Shown here: one piece after another, positions 1 to 6,194 of the stretch
How the letters are laid out: the number at the start of each line of letters is the position of its first letter
How positions within the stretch are numbered: position 1 is the stretch's first letter
From: Planctomycetota bacterium
GTDB taxonomy: Bacteria; Planctomycetota; Planctomycetia; Pirellulales; Pirellulaceae
Assembly: GCA_026692885.1 (NCBI GenBank)
Contig: JAPLNJ010000542.1
Span: 1-9,802, forward strand
Direction: 5' to 3'
DNA length: 9,802 bases
Translations under genes and position numbers: made by a program
Notes under the pieces: model-generated
What the model saw: the letters and a program-made list of their open reading frames with translations, nothing else
The model's database searches: none
Told to the model about the DNA's origin: nothing

Positions 1-1
1 C

Positions 2-1018
2 TGCTACCGCGACAAAGCCTCCGAGCGATTCATCTTCACCGGCAAGTCGGGTATCGAGGTGCTGAGCCTGGACACCGGCTGGTTGAGCAACAACAGTTGG
101 ATTCGCGGCACCTGCCAGTATGGCATCATTCCCGCCAACGGCTTGCTTTATGCGCCGCCCAATGCCTGTGCGTGTTTCCTGACCGTGAAAGCGGAGGGCT
201 TCTTCGCCGCCGCTCCGCAGCGCGACAAGACCAGCCACATGCCGTTCCCCGAACGGCCCGTCGTCGAAAAAGGCCCTGCCTATGATCGCGTTCGTCCTTC
301 GTCCTCAACAGCGGCGATAGAAAGTGGGATAGGCTTCCAGCCTGTCAAGCCGCGTCGAAAAGACGACAGGCTGGAAGCCTATCCCACTCAGGACTGGCCC
401 ATGTATCGTCACGATCCCAGCCGTAGCGGCACGGGCTCCAGCGCGATCCCCGACGCCGTCAAGCAAGTCTGGTCTGCGTCGCTCGGGGGCAGACTGACTC
501 AGCCCGTCATCGCCGACGGAATGGTGTTCGTCGCCTCGACCGACGCGCACACTCTGCACGCGCTGGCCGCCGAGGACGGTCGCGAACTCTGGCGATTCAC
601 CGTCGGCGGCAGAATCGACAGCTCGCCGACCCTCTGGAACCAGACCGTCATCTTTGGTTCCGCCGACGGATGGATCTATTGCATCGATGCGGCTGACGGC
701 GCGTTGGTGTGGCGATTCCGTGCCGCGCCCGCCGAACGGCTCGTGAGCGTTTATGGTCAATTGGAATCGATCTGGCCCGTCCACGGCGCGGTGCTGATTC
801 AGAACGACACGCTCTACGCGACGGCCGGCCGTTCGTCCTATCTCGACGGTGGTATCGTCCTGTATCGGCTCAATCCCACGACCGGCCAGGAGCTTTCCAA
901 GACCACGCTCTATCACCTCGATCCGGACACGGGCGACCAACTCGTGTCCGAGCCAAATTCAACATGGAAGGCACCACCGCCGACATCCTCTCTGGGGACG
1001 GCGACTTGGTCTTCCTGA
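2..1018 (+). CDS. PQQ-type beta-propeller repeat protein, N-terminal side (5'-truncated by window, frameshifted at its 3' end)
   Basis: The frame is open from base 2, so the gene starts before the window. The GTG at 59 is internal, because the residues before it (CYRDKASERF...GIEV) continue a block known from large planctomycete propeller proteins. The partial product is 338 residues. Residues ~1-85 form that block (LDTGW, GIIPANGLLYAPP, CACF). Residues 108-129 are encoded by a palindromic repeat. From DWPMYRHD (~131) onward PQQ/BamB-like blades are visible: LHALAAEDGRELW, then IYCIDAADGALVW, then AGRSSYLDGGIVLYRLNPTTGQ. Such blades usually bind ligand or act as scaffold in the periplasm; no catalytic motif is visible. 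Around 950-958 the coding signal moves to another frame, and the last ~20 residues here (STWKAPPP... to the TGA) are out-of-frame noise. The remainder is the entry at 964-1689. Family assignment is confident; the exact role is unknown. Confidence 0.85.
   Translation, partial: CYRDKASERFIFTGKSGIEVLSLDTGWLSNNSWIRGTCQYGIIPANGLLYAPPNACACFLTVKAEGFFAAAPQRDKTSHMPFPERPVVEKGPAYDRVRPSSSTAAIESGIGFQPVKPRRKDDRLEAYPTQDWPMYRHDPSRSGTGSSAIPDAVKQVWSASLGGRLTQPVIADGMVFVASTDAHTLHALAAEDGRELWRFTVGGRIDSSPTLWNQTVIFGSADGWIYCIDAADGALVWRFRAAPAERLVSVYGQLESIWPVHGAVLIQNDTLYATAGRSSYLDGGIVLYRLNPTTGQELSKTTLYHLDPDTGDQLVSEPNSTWKAPPPTSSLGTATWSS
323..388. repeat. REP/MITE-like perfect palindrome inside a coding region
   Basis: Two perfect 24-bp inverted arms (323-346, beginning AGTGGGATAGGC, and 365-388, ending GCCTATCCCACT) flank an 18-bp spacer. 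The whole unit is 66 bp, which is 22 codons. It begins and ends on codon boundaries of the propeller gene and contains no stop, so it is translated as SGIGFQPV...DRLEAYPT. It falls in the linker just before the DWPMYRHD block that opens the propeller. I recall this palindrome type as frequent in planctomycete genomes, mostly between genes; that is memory, not a search. No second copy is in this window and no transposase or RAYT gene is nearby. On RNA it would form a long stable hairpin. Confidence 0.85.
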
Positions 1019-1689
1019 AATACTTCACCTTTGACCGCGCCGGCAAGCGCACGGAGACGACGCGACCGCATCTGTTCTCAATCACCGGTCTGCTGGGCGA
1101 AGACTGGTTCGTCCGGACGTATTGGATCGTCGGCCAGGACCTGCCGGGCGCCGGCTGGGGCGGCTGGGCCAACGCCGCGAACACGTTCCCGTCCGGTCAG
1201 ATTCTGTGTTTCAACAGCGACACGGTGTACGGCTACGGTCGCGAGAAACTGGCTGGTGGCCCCGTCGGGCACCGGGCCGACACCTACCGGCTATTCGGCA
1301 TGAATCGAACTAGCGAATCGCGCCCGGCCGCCAAGCCAGCGAAACGAAAACCGTCGAGCCAAGCTGAGTCGCTCTGGACCGACCCCCAATCGCTGATCGT
1401 GCGCGCGATGGTGCTCGGCAAGGAACGGCTGGCGGTGGCCGGCCCGCGCGATCTGGGCGAGAAAGACCCCGACTTGCTGGCATTCAAGAACGAGCCCGAA
1501 GCCCGCGCGGGTTTCCAGGGCCTAAAGGGAGTGTACTTGCGAATTGTGAACGCCGCCGATGGCAGTCAGATTTCCGAATCCGAATTGCCCGCCATGCCTG
1601 TCTTCGATGGTCTTTCGGCAGCCAACGGCCGGCTCTACCTCAGCACGCTCGACGGCAAGGTGCTGTGCCTGAGAGGAGCAGCGAAGTGA
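964..1689 (+). CDS. PQQ-type beta-propeller repeat protein, C-terminal side (same gene as 2-1018, in the -1 frame)
   Basis: This is the C-terminal part of the propeller protein, 241 residues from the first ATG in this frame. That ATG lies inside the conserved text and is probably not a natural start, since the preceding AKF-N already reads as homologous sequence. Recognisable family blocks are NMEGTTADILSGDGDLVFLK, the aromatic/Gly stretch EDWFVRTYWIVGQDLPGAGWGGW, ILCFNSDTVYGYGR, and the closing blade GLSAANGRLYLSTLDGKVLCLRG. A Lys/Pro/Ser-rich linker around 1320-1365 separates two halves. The gene ends 40 bp before the next gene on the same strand, consistent with an operon. One added base in the C/A-rich run at 950-958 would join this piece seamlessly to the upstream one. 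I therefore read the two as one gene, either recently broken or carrying a sequencing or assembly error. Confidence 0.8.
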   Translation: MEGTTADILSGDGDLVFLKYFTFDRAGKRTETTRPHLFSITGLLGEDWFVRTYWIVGQDLPGAGWGGWANAANTFPSGQILCFNSDTVYGYGREKLAGGPVGHRADTYRLFGMNRTSESRPAAKPAKRKPSSQAESLWTDPQSLIVRAMVLGKERLAVAGPRDLGEKDPDLLAFKNEPEARAGFQGLKGVYLRIVNAADGSQISESELPAMPVFDGLSAANGRLYLSTLDGKVLCLRGAAK

Positions 1690-1717
1690 ACGCCCTCCTG
1701 TCGATTCCCGATCCCTT

Positions 1718-1723
1718 AAGGAG
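1718..1723 (+). promoter_or_regulatory. Shine-Dalgarno site AAGGAG for the 1730 gene
   Basis: AAGGAG lies 6 nt before the ATG at 1730. It is one of the clearest ribosome-binding sites in the window and fixes the start of the secreted beta-sandwich protein. Confidence 0.75.
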
Positions 1724-1729
1724 TACTCC

Positions 1730-2758
1730 ATGACAAGAAACATTGCACTCACGGTTTCGTTGCTGATTGGCACGGCGGCGGCGTTTGCAGGCGACGTTCA
1801 GCCGCTCATGGTTCAGCGGGGCGCGCTCTTGCTCGACGAGTCGTTCGCCGGCGGCCTGGATACCAACCGGTGGACGGTAGCCATTGGCGAGTGGCGGGTC
1901 GAGAACGGCGTGCTCGCGGGCACCGAACGCCCCGCCGATCAGCACGCGGCGGTCATCAAGACGCCCTTCACCAACAAGACGGCGGTGGTGCAGTTCTCGT
2001 TCCTGCTCAAGGGCGACTCCGGCTTTCACTTCAGTGTCAACGGCCCAGGCGGCCACAATTGCCGCATCACTGTCCGCACCAACTCGGTGATGATGCGCAA
2101 GGACCTCGACAAGAAAGACCCACGTTCTTATGCACCGGTGCTCGATGAGACTGGCGCCGTACTCGCCCCGGACACGTGGCACACCATGATTGTGGAACTG
2201 AACGGCGAGGAAATGCTGGCCCGCATCGATGACGCGATCTTCCTCTATGGCTCGCACCCTGGCATCAATCAGGACAAAAAGGATTTCGGATTTCCAGTGA
2301 CCGGCGCGGCGCTGTTTGACAACGTGAAGATCTGGGACGCCGCGCCCAGCCCAGCTTGGCCGCCGGAGAAAGCAAAACTGCTCGCCCGCCAAGCGGCGCG
2401 GCCCGCCCTTGACCGCTCCGGCAATCCGACGGAAGCGTTTCGGGTGGCCGATGCGAAAGCCCGCGACCGGCTCATCAAGTCCGACGCCCAGTTCACTTCC
2501 CTGGTAGACGCCCGAGTGGCCATCCAGGAGGCCATTGCGAAGGCTTTCCCCATCGTCAATCGCAAAAGCCCAAAAGCGGACGCGGAGAAGAAGCGACTGG
2601 CCAGCGAAGACGCTCAGTACAAGAAGCTGACGGCGAATCTGCGCCTGGCGCAGAAGAAGGAGCGCGAGTATCTCTTCGCCCAGGCCCCCGAGGTCAAGAA
2701 AGCCTGGGAAGCCTTCGCTGCCGCCAATCAAGCCAAAGCTGCCGCCACGAAGAAATAG
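1730..2758 (+). CDS. Secreted LamG/GH16-like (DUF1080-like) beta-sandwich protein with C-terminal coiled coil
   Basis: This is a complete 342-residue protein with a strong ribosome-binding site. Residues 1-20 are a Sec signal peptide (hydrophobic VSLLIGTAAAFA, predicted cleavage before GD), so it should be exported. Residues ~33-205 look like a concanavalin-type beta-sandwich of the LamG / 3-keto-disaccharide hydrolase (DUF1080) group: LLLDESFAGGLDTNRW, EWRVENGVLAGTE, VVQFSFLLKGDSGFHFSVNG, TWHTMIVELNGEEMLARID, and GAALFDNVKIWDA. Residues ~206-342 are Lys/Ala/Glu-rich and probably helical or coiled coil. The gene lies 40 bp after the propeller gene and 6 bp before the sulfatase gene, suggesting co-transcription. 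In planctomycetes such proteins commonly accompany sulfatases and are thought to bind or process carbohydrate. No catalytic residue can be assigned here, so a ligand-binding or surface-matrix role is equally possible. Confidence 0.8.
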   Translation: MTRNIALTVSLLIGTAAAFAGDVQPLMVQRGALLLDESFAGGLDTNRWTVAIGEWRVENGVLAGTERPADQHAAVIKTPFTNKTAVVQFSFLLKGDSGFHFSVNGPGGHNCRITVRTNSVMMRKDLDKKDPRSYAPVLDETGAVLAPDTWHTMIVELNGEEMLARIDDAIFLYGSHPGINQDKKDFGFPVTGAALFDNVKIWDAAPSPAWPPEKAKLLARQAARPALDRSGNPTEAFRVADAKARDRLIKSDAQFTSLVDARVAIQEAIAKAFPIVNRKSPKADAEKKRLASEDAQYKKLTANLRLAQKKEREYLFAQAPEVKKAWEAFAAANQAKAAATKK

Positions 2759-2764
2759 TCTGTC

Positions 2765-3475
2765 ATGAAACACCATCTCACATTCTTCGTCGCCCTGCTG
2801 CTCGCTCCGCCGGTCACGCTGCACGCCGCCGATGCGCCGCGGAAGCCCAACTTCCTCATCATCCTCGCGGATGATCTGGGGTATGCGGATCTCGGCTGCC
2901 AAGGCTCGCGGGAGGCCGTGACGCCGCAGATTGATTCCCTCGCGGCCAATGGAGTACGCTGCACCGCGGGTTACGTGACCGCTCCGCAATGCTGCCCGTC
3001 GCGCGCGGGGCTGATCACAGGACGCTACCAGAACCGTTTCGGCTTCGAGGCGAACTGGCCGGCCGCGTTTTCCGGCAAGGCGGGATTGCCCACCAGCGAA
3101 CGCACCGTCGCGGATCAGCTGCGCGCTGCGGGCTACGTTACGGGCCTGATCGGCAAATGGCACCTCGGCGACGCGGAAACGATGCGGCCCTACAACCGCG
3201 GCTTTGACGAGACGCTGTGGCACGCCAATGGCGGCGTGCTGTTCCCGGATAAAAACACAGGCTTCATCAGCAAGCTGTATCGCGGCTCGGAGCCGGCCCC
3301 ACCGGTAAACCACGCCCGCGGCCTGAGGCAGAGTTTGAGTATGGCCAGAACACGTCTCGCAACGATCCTTGCCGTGGCGTCAAGGGCGACCTGCTGGAGG
3401 GCGGCATTCGCGTCCCGTTTCTCGTGCAGTGGAAAGGCCGCCTCCCAGCCGGCCGAGCCTTCGACCAGCCTGTGA
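2765..3475 (+). CDS. Type I sulfatase, N-terminal fragment of a broken gene
   Basis: The start ATG is 6 bp after the previous stop, so translation is probably coupled; no strong Shine-Dalgarno site is seen. Residues 1-22 are a Sec signal peptide (LTFFVALLLAPPVTLHA). The alkaline-phosphatase-superfamily sulfatase fold begins at PNFLIILADDLGYADLG, with metal-ligand Asp36-Asp37. The formylglycine motif CCPSR follows (catalytic Cys76, QCCPSRAGLITGRY), then GLIGKWHLG at ~127-135. Homology runs to about residue 178 (PDKNTGFISKLYRGSEP). After that, text typical of the middle of a sulfatase is absent and the reading frame goes out of phase; residues ~185-236 up to the TGA are not sulfatase-like. The family's DNG metal site and mid-domain His are therefore missing. 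The C-terminal half continues in another frame (3331-4284). The product as it stands should be inactive. Confidence 0.8.
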   Translation: MKHHLTFFVALLLAPPVTLHAADAPRKPNFLIILADDLGYADLGCQGSREAVTPQIDSLAANGVRCTAGYVTAPQCCPSRAGLITGRYQNRFGFEANWPAAFSGKAGLPTSERTVADQLRAAGYVTGLIGKWHLGDAETMRPYNRGFDETLWHANGGVLFPDKNTGFISKLYRGSEPAPPVNHARGLRQSLSMARTRLATILAVASRATCWRAAFASRFSCSGKAASQPAEPSTSL

Positions 3476-4284
3476 TCAGCCTCGACATCCTGCCCACGGC
3501 GCTGGCTGCGTCAGGTGTCGAGCCCTTGCCCGGAGCGAACCTCGACGGCGCGAATCTACTGCCCTTCCTGGCCGGTGAGAAACAGGGCTCGCCGCACGAC
3601 ACGCTCTGCTGGCGGTTCCGTTTTCCGCCCGCTCAGCCGGCGCGGCATCGCTGGGCAATCCGGCAAGGCGACTGGAAACTTGTGAAAAACGACACTGCCG
3701 CGCTGGCGCTCTACCACCTTGCCGACGATGTCGGCGAAACCAAGAACCTCGCCGCCGAACAGCCCGAACGGGTCCGCGCGATGCAGGCAGCCCGGAAGCA
3801 GTGGGACGCGGAGAATAGGGCACCTCTCTGGCAGGAGGCTCCGTCTCTCCCGAGCCACCAAGCCAAGGTGGAAGTCTTCCCGACGGAGATTCGCGTGCAG
3901 TGCACCGGCAACGACCCGCAACTCATCCTCAGCGAGATCCCCGCCGGCACGGGGCCCTTCACGCTCGAACTGAAGGTCAAGTCCACCAGCGCCGGCCCCG
4001 GCGAATTGTTCTGGGCGACGACGGACGCGCCGCAGTTCGTGCCCGGCCAAAGCGTGCCGTTCCAGCTCCAGCACGACGGTCAGGCGTGGCGTGAGTACAC
4101 CGTCGAGGTACCCGCCACGGCACAGCCGCTCAGGCATCTGCGGTTCGATCCGGGAAACGCCCCCGGCCTCGTTCGCATCGCTCGACTGGTGCTCAGGGAC
4201 GCAAGGGGCAAGCTGCTCAAGACCTGGATCGGCGACGCCGAACGCACCCAGCCCGCCGCGAAGGTCGGAGCGTCAGTTAGATGA
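3331..4284 (+). CDS. Type I sulfatase, C-terminal fragment with appended beta-sandwich-like domain (broken gene)
   Basis: Recognisable sulfatase sequence resumes around 3331-3349 in the frame one base back from the N-terminal piece: EFEYGQNTSRNDP, then RGVKGDLLEGGIRVPFLVQWKG, then PVISLDILPTALAASGV, then WKLVKNDTAALALYHLADD and ETKNLA. These are the usual sulfatase C-terminal subdomain blocks. There is no proper start; GTG 3424 is the first plausible initiator and lies within conserved text, so independent translation seems unlikely. From about 3868 to 4216 an extra ~115-residue segment follows (VEVFPTEIRVQCTGNDPQLIL, TGPFTLELKVKST, HLRFDPGNAPG, VRIARLVLRDARG). It is rich in alternating hydrophobic strands and looks like a carbohydrate-binding-type jelly roll, though I cannot name its family. 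Compared with intact relatives, I estimate roughly 100-120 residues are missing between the two pieces, including the DNG metal-binding site. Confidence 0.75.
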   Translation, partial: EFEYGQNTSRNDPCRGVKGDLLEGGIRVPFLVQWKGRLPAGRAFDQPVISLDILPTALAASGVEPLPGANLDGANLLPFLAGEKQGSPHDTLCWRFRFPPAQPARHRWAIRQGDWKLVKNDTAALALYHLADDVGETKNLAAEQPERVRAMQAARKQWDAENRAPLWQEAPSLPSHQAKVEVFPTEIRVQCTGNDPQLILSEIPAGTGPFTLELKVKSTSAGPGELFWATTDAPQFVPGQSVPFQLQHDGQAWREYTVEVPATAQPLRHLRFDPGNAPGLVRIARLVLRDARGKLLKTWIGDAERTQPAAKVGASVR

Positions 4285-4386
4285 CCAACACCGAACCTTG
4301 CGACCGCACGCCAGAAAGGGCCGCGTCAGAACCTGTCGCTTGCCTCGATGCGCAAGTGATCAGGAAGGTTGTCATGACGCGTGGCG

Positions 4387-5952
4387 TTACTTGGGTTTGC
4401 GGTCCTTTCTCTTCTTTTTCTCCACGGTGACGGGAGTGCCGTCTTTTGGCTCCGGCACGACGCCGCTGATTACCGGCACGGGCGGGATGTCCTTTTGCCA
4501 AGCGTCGAGTTGGACGGCGAGTTCTTTGAGGACGGCGGCGTAGGCGGGATCGGTGGCGAGATTCTTGGTTTCCAGCGGGTCTTGGGCCAAGTCGTAAAGC
4601 TCCGGTTCGGCGCCGCCATGGCGTGCGTTCTTCCGCTCGTTCTTGATGAACTTGTATTGCGGGGTGCGGACCATCGCACTGCCGCGCTCGGCAAAGGCGA
4701 GGTCCTTCCAACCGGCCTCCTTACCGGCAACGAGGGCCGTGAGGCTGCGGACCTGGATGCCCAGTGCCGGCAGCGGCACGCCGGCCAGCTCGCAGAGCGT
4801 GGGCATGACATCGATGTTCTCGACGATGTTCCTGACGACCGCGCCGCGATTGAACGTCGCGGCAAACGGGCTGGCAGCCGGGGCCTTCATCAGCAGCGGG
4901 ATGCGGGTGGAGCCTTCATACATCGCGCCTTTGAACCAGCGATTGAGGTCGCCGAGCATGTTGCCGTGGTCGGCGGTAAACACGATCAGCGTGTTCTGGT
5001 CGAGGTTCAGTTCGCGCAATCGTCCCAGCAGCCGGCCAAGGTTGTCGTCCACCATCGTCACCTTGGCAAAGTAGGCCGCGGTCATGGCTTTCACAATCGT
5101 CGGGTCATTGACTTCGTGGCGGTTGGCGGCGGTCCGCGCCGCCTTCGAGGGATCCTGCTTGAACGTCGGCGGCAACGGCATTTCTTCCGAGTCGAACATC
5201 TGCCAGTACGGTTCGCAAAGGTGCGAGGGGCTTTGCGGATCGAGGTAGCTCACGAACAGGAAGAACGGGCGGGTCTGATCTCGCTGGTGCAGGAAGTCGA
5301 GCGCCCGGTCGGTGATCCAGTAGGTCTGCGAGTCTTCTTTCGGATACGTGAGCTTGCCGAGGTCGCCGCCGAGTGGGTCGGCAGGAAAGGGCTTGGTCGC
5401 CAGTCGGCGGGCAGAGTTCCTGCCGTGTTTCTTGTCGACGTCCTGAGGCCAAGTCGGCAGCGTGCCGGGACCTTCGTGGGCGAAGGACCAGAAATAGTCG
5501 AAGGCGTAATCGAGATCGTTTGGGATGAAATGGAGTTTGCCGCTGATGGCGTTCTGGTAGCCGTGATGCTTGAGGATGGCAGGCAACAGCAGTTGCGGCT
5601 CACGCAACGGCGTACTGTTGTCGGTGGCGCCGTGAACGTGCGCGTACCGGCCCGTGAAGAAGCTGTAGCGTGACGGCGTGCAGATGGGCGCGACCGTGTA
5701 GGCAGTGGCGAATCGCGTGCCCTCGTGGGCGAGCCGGTCGAGGTTCGGGGTCTTGACAATCGCGTGCCCCGCGCAACTCATCACGTTCCACTTCATCTCG
5801 TCCACCATGATGAACAGGATGTTCGGCTTATTTGCTGAGGTGGCCTTGTCCGCCAGGTCTGCGGCACCGGTCTGCTGTGCGACCGCCACGATCCAGCCGA
5901 CGAACAGTAGCCAGCTCACCCGTGTTCCACAGAACGCCGAACCGGTCTGCAT
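4387..5952 (-). CDS. Secreted type I sulfatase, choline-sulfatase / phosphonate-monoester-hydrolase-like
   Basis: This is an intact 521-residue sulfatase. I chose ATG 5952 because AAGGAGA lies 6 nt upstream; an in-frame ATG at 5970 has no such site. Residues ~11-31 are a hydrophobic export signal (VSWLLFVGWIVAVAQQTGAA). The sulfatase domain starts at PNILFIMVDEMKW (Asp51). CTPSR carries the formylglycine Cys91 (VAPICTPSRYSFFTGRY). GKLHF gives Lys139 and His141, and VFTADHG gives Asp328-His329. A single N-terminal Asp plus a DH pair fits the choline-sulfatase / phosphonate-monoester-hydrolase-type metal site better than the DD...DN of arylsulfatase A. Where DPHxP is usual, this protein has DPQSP (Gln240). 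It ends in a very basic tail (KKKRKDRKPK). It is convergent with the broken sulfatase and divergent from the next one. Substrate unknown: a sulfated glycan is most likely, a small ester possible. Confidence 0.9.
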   Translation of the reverse strand: MQTGSAFCGTRVSWLLFVGWIVAVAQQTGAADLADKATSANKPNILFIMVDEMKWNVMSCAGHAIVKTPNLDRLAHEGTRFATAYTVAPICTPSRYSFFTGRYAHVHGATDNSTPLREPQLLLPAILKHHGYQNAISGKLHFIPNDLDYAFDYFWSFAHEGPGTLPTWPQDVDKKHGRNSARRLATKPFPADPLGGDLGKLTYPKEDSQTYWITDRALDFLHQRDQTRPFFLFVSYLDPQSPSHLCEPYWQMFDSEEMPLPPTFKQDPSKAARTAANRHEVNDPTIVKAMTAAYFAKVTMVDDNLGRLLGRLRELNLDQNTLIVFTADHGNMLGDLNRWFKGAMYEGSTRIPLLMKAPAASPFAATFNRGAVVRNIVENIDVMPTLCELAGVPLPALGIQVRSLTALVAGKEAGWKDLAFAERGSAMVRTPQYKFIKNERKNARHGGAEPELYDLAQDPLETKNLATDPAYAAVLKELAVQLDAWQKDIPPVPVISGVVPEPKDGTPVTVEKKKRKDRKPK

Positions 5953-5958
5953 GGCGAT

Positions 5959-5965
5959 TCTCCTT
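5959..5965 (-). promoter_or_regulatory. Shine-Dalgarno site AAGGAGA that selects start 5952
   Basis: Read on the minus strand, AAGGAGA is followed by 6 nt and then ATG (5952-5950). The upstream in-frame ATG at 5970 is preceded by a sequence without purine-rich complementarity. The shorter 521-residue form is therefore preferred over the 527-residue one. Confidence 0.65.
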
Positions 5966-6114
5966 GACATTTCAGGCGGAAATGAGTCGGCTCGTGTGTT
6001 TCGCCCGCTAGACTAACCGCTCCCACCCGGCGAAGAAAGTGGCGTTGCCTGCACATTCGCTTATGTGGTCGATTCGTCCGCCATCGGATTGGCAAGGTGC
6101 CGTGGTGAACAATC

Positions 6115-6138
6115 GCCTGAGGTTCCTGAACCTCTGGC
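6115..6138. promoter_or_regulatory. Operator-like inverted repeat in the divergent sulfatase intergenic region
   Basis: GCCTGAGGTTC - CT - GAACCTCTGGC is an inverted repeat of 11-bp arms with a single mismatch and a 2-bp centre. It sits within the 242-bp gap between two divergent sulfatase genes (5953-6194), about 57 bp upstream of the plus-strand start. The very short centre favours a dimeric repressor or activator site over a terminator hairpin, and there is no T-tract. The regulator is not in the window. This is inferred from symmetry and position only. A weak -10-like TAGAAT (6168-6173) lies downstream, but no convincing -35 box accompanies it. Confidence 0.35.
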
Positions 6139-6182
6139 AGGCACGCGCATCGTCACGGCCATTCGCGTAGAATGTAGCTTTG

Positions 6183-6187
6183 AAAGG
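6183..6187 (+). promoter_or_regulatory. Shine-Dalgarno-like AAAGG supporting ATG 6195
   Basis: AAAGG lies 7 nt before ATG 6195. The in-frame TTG at 6180 overlaps this site and has no ribosome-binding site of its own, so the ATG start (468 residues) is preferred. Confidence 0.5.
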
Positions 6188-6194
6188 CCATACC

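Noticed and set aside
59..61. GTG 59 as the true start of the propeller gene
   Set aside because: The same frame is open to the window edge and the residues before it match the conserved family block, so the real start lies upstream of the window.
305..940. 211-codon minus-strand frame containing GIGFQPV and RLEAYPT peptides
   Set aside because: These peptides come from the palindrome, which reads alike on both strands. The rest is antisense to clear propeller blades.
1640..3313. 557-codon open frame on the minus strand
   Set aside because: It is antisense to the beta-sandwich and sulfatase genes, which have signal peptides, ribosome-binding or coupling signals and recognisable motifs. The antisense product is Arg/Gly/Leu-rich with no motif, typical of a shadow frame in GC-rich DNA.
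4339..4356. Possible terminator CTTGC...GCAAG between the convergent genes
   Set aside because: It has only 5-bp arms with an 8-nt loop and no T-tract on either strand. The 102-bp gap 4285-4386 otherwise holds nothing recognisable.
4381..5673. 430-codon open frame on the plus strand
   Set aside because: It is the shadow of the minus-strand sulfatase, whose CTPSR, GKLHF and TADHG motifs make the coding strand certain.
6168..6173. TAGAAT as a -10 promoter box for the 6195 gene
   Set aside because: No matching -35 element lies at a suitable distance and the implied leader would be only about 15 nt. One hexamer is not enough evidence.
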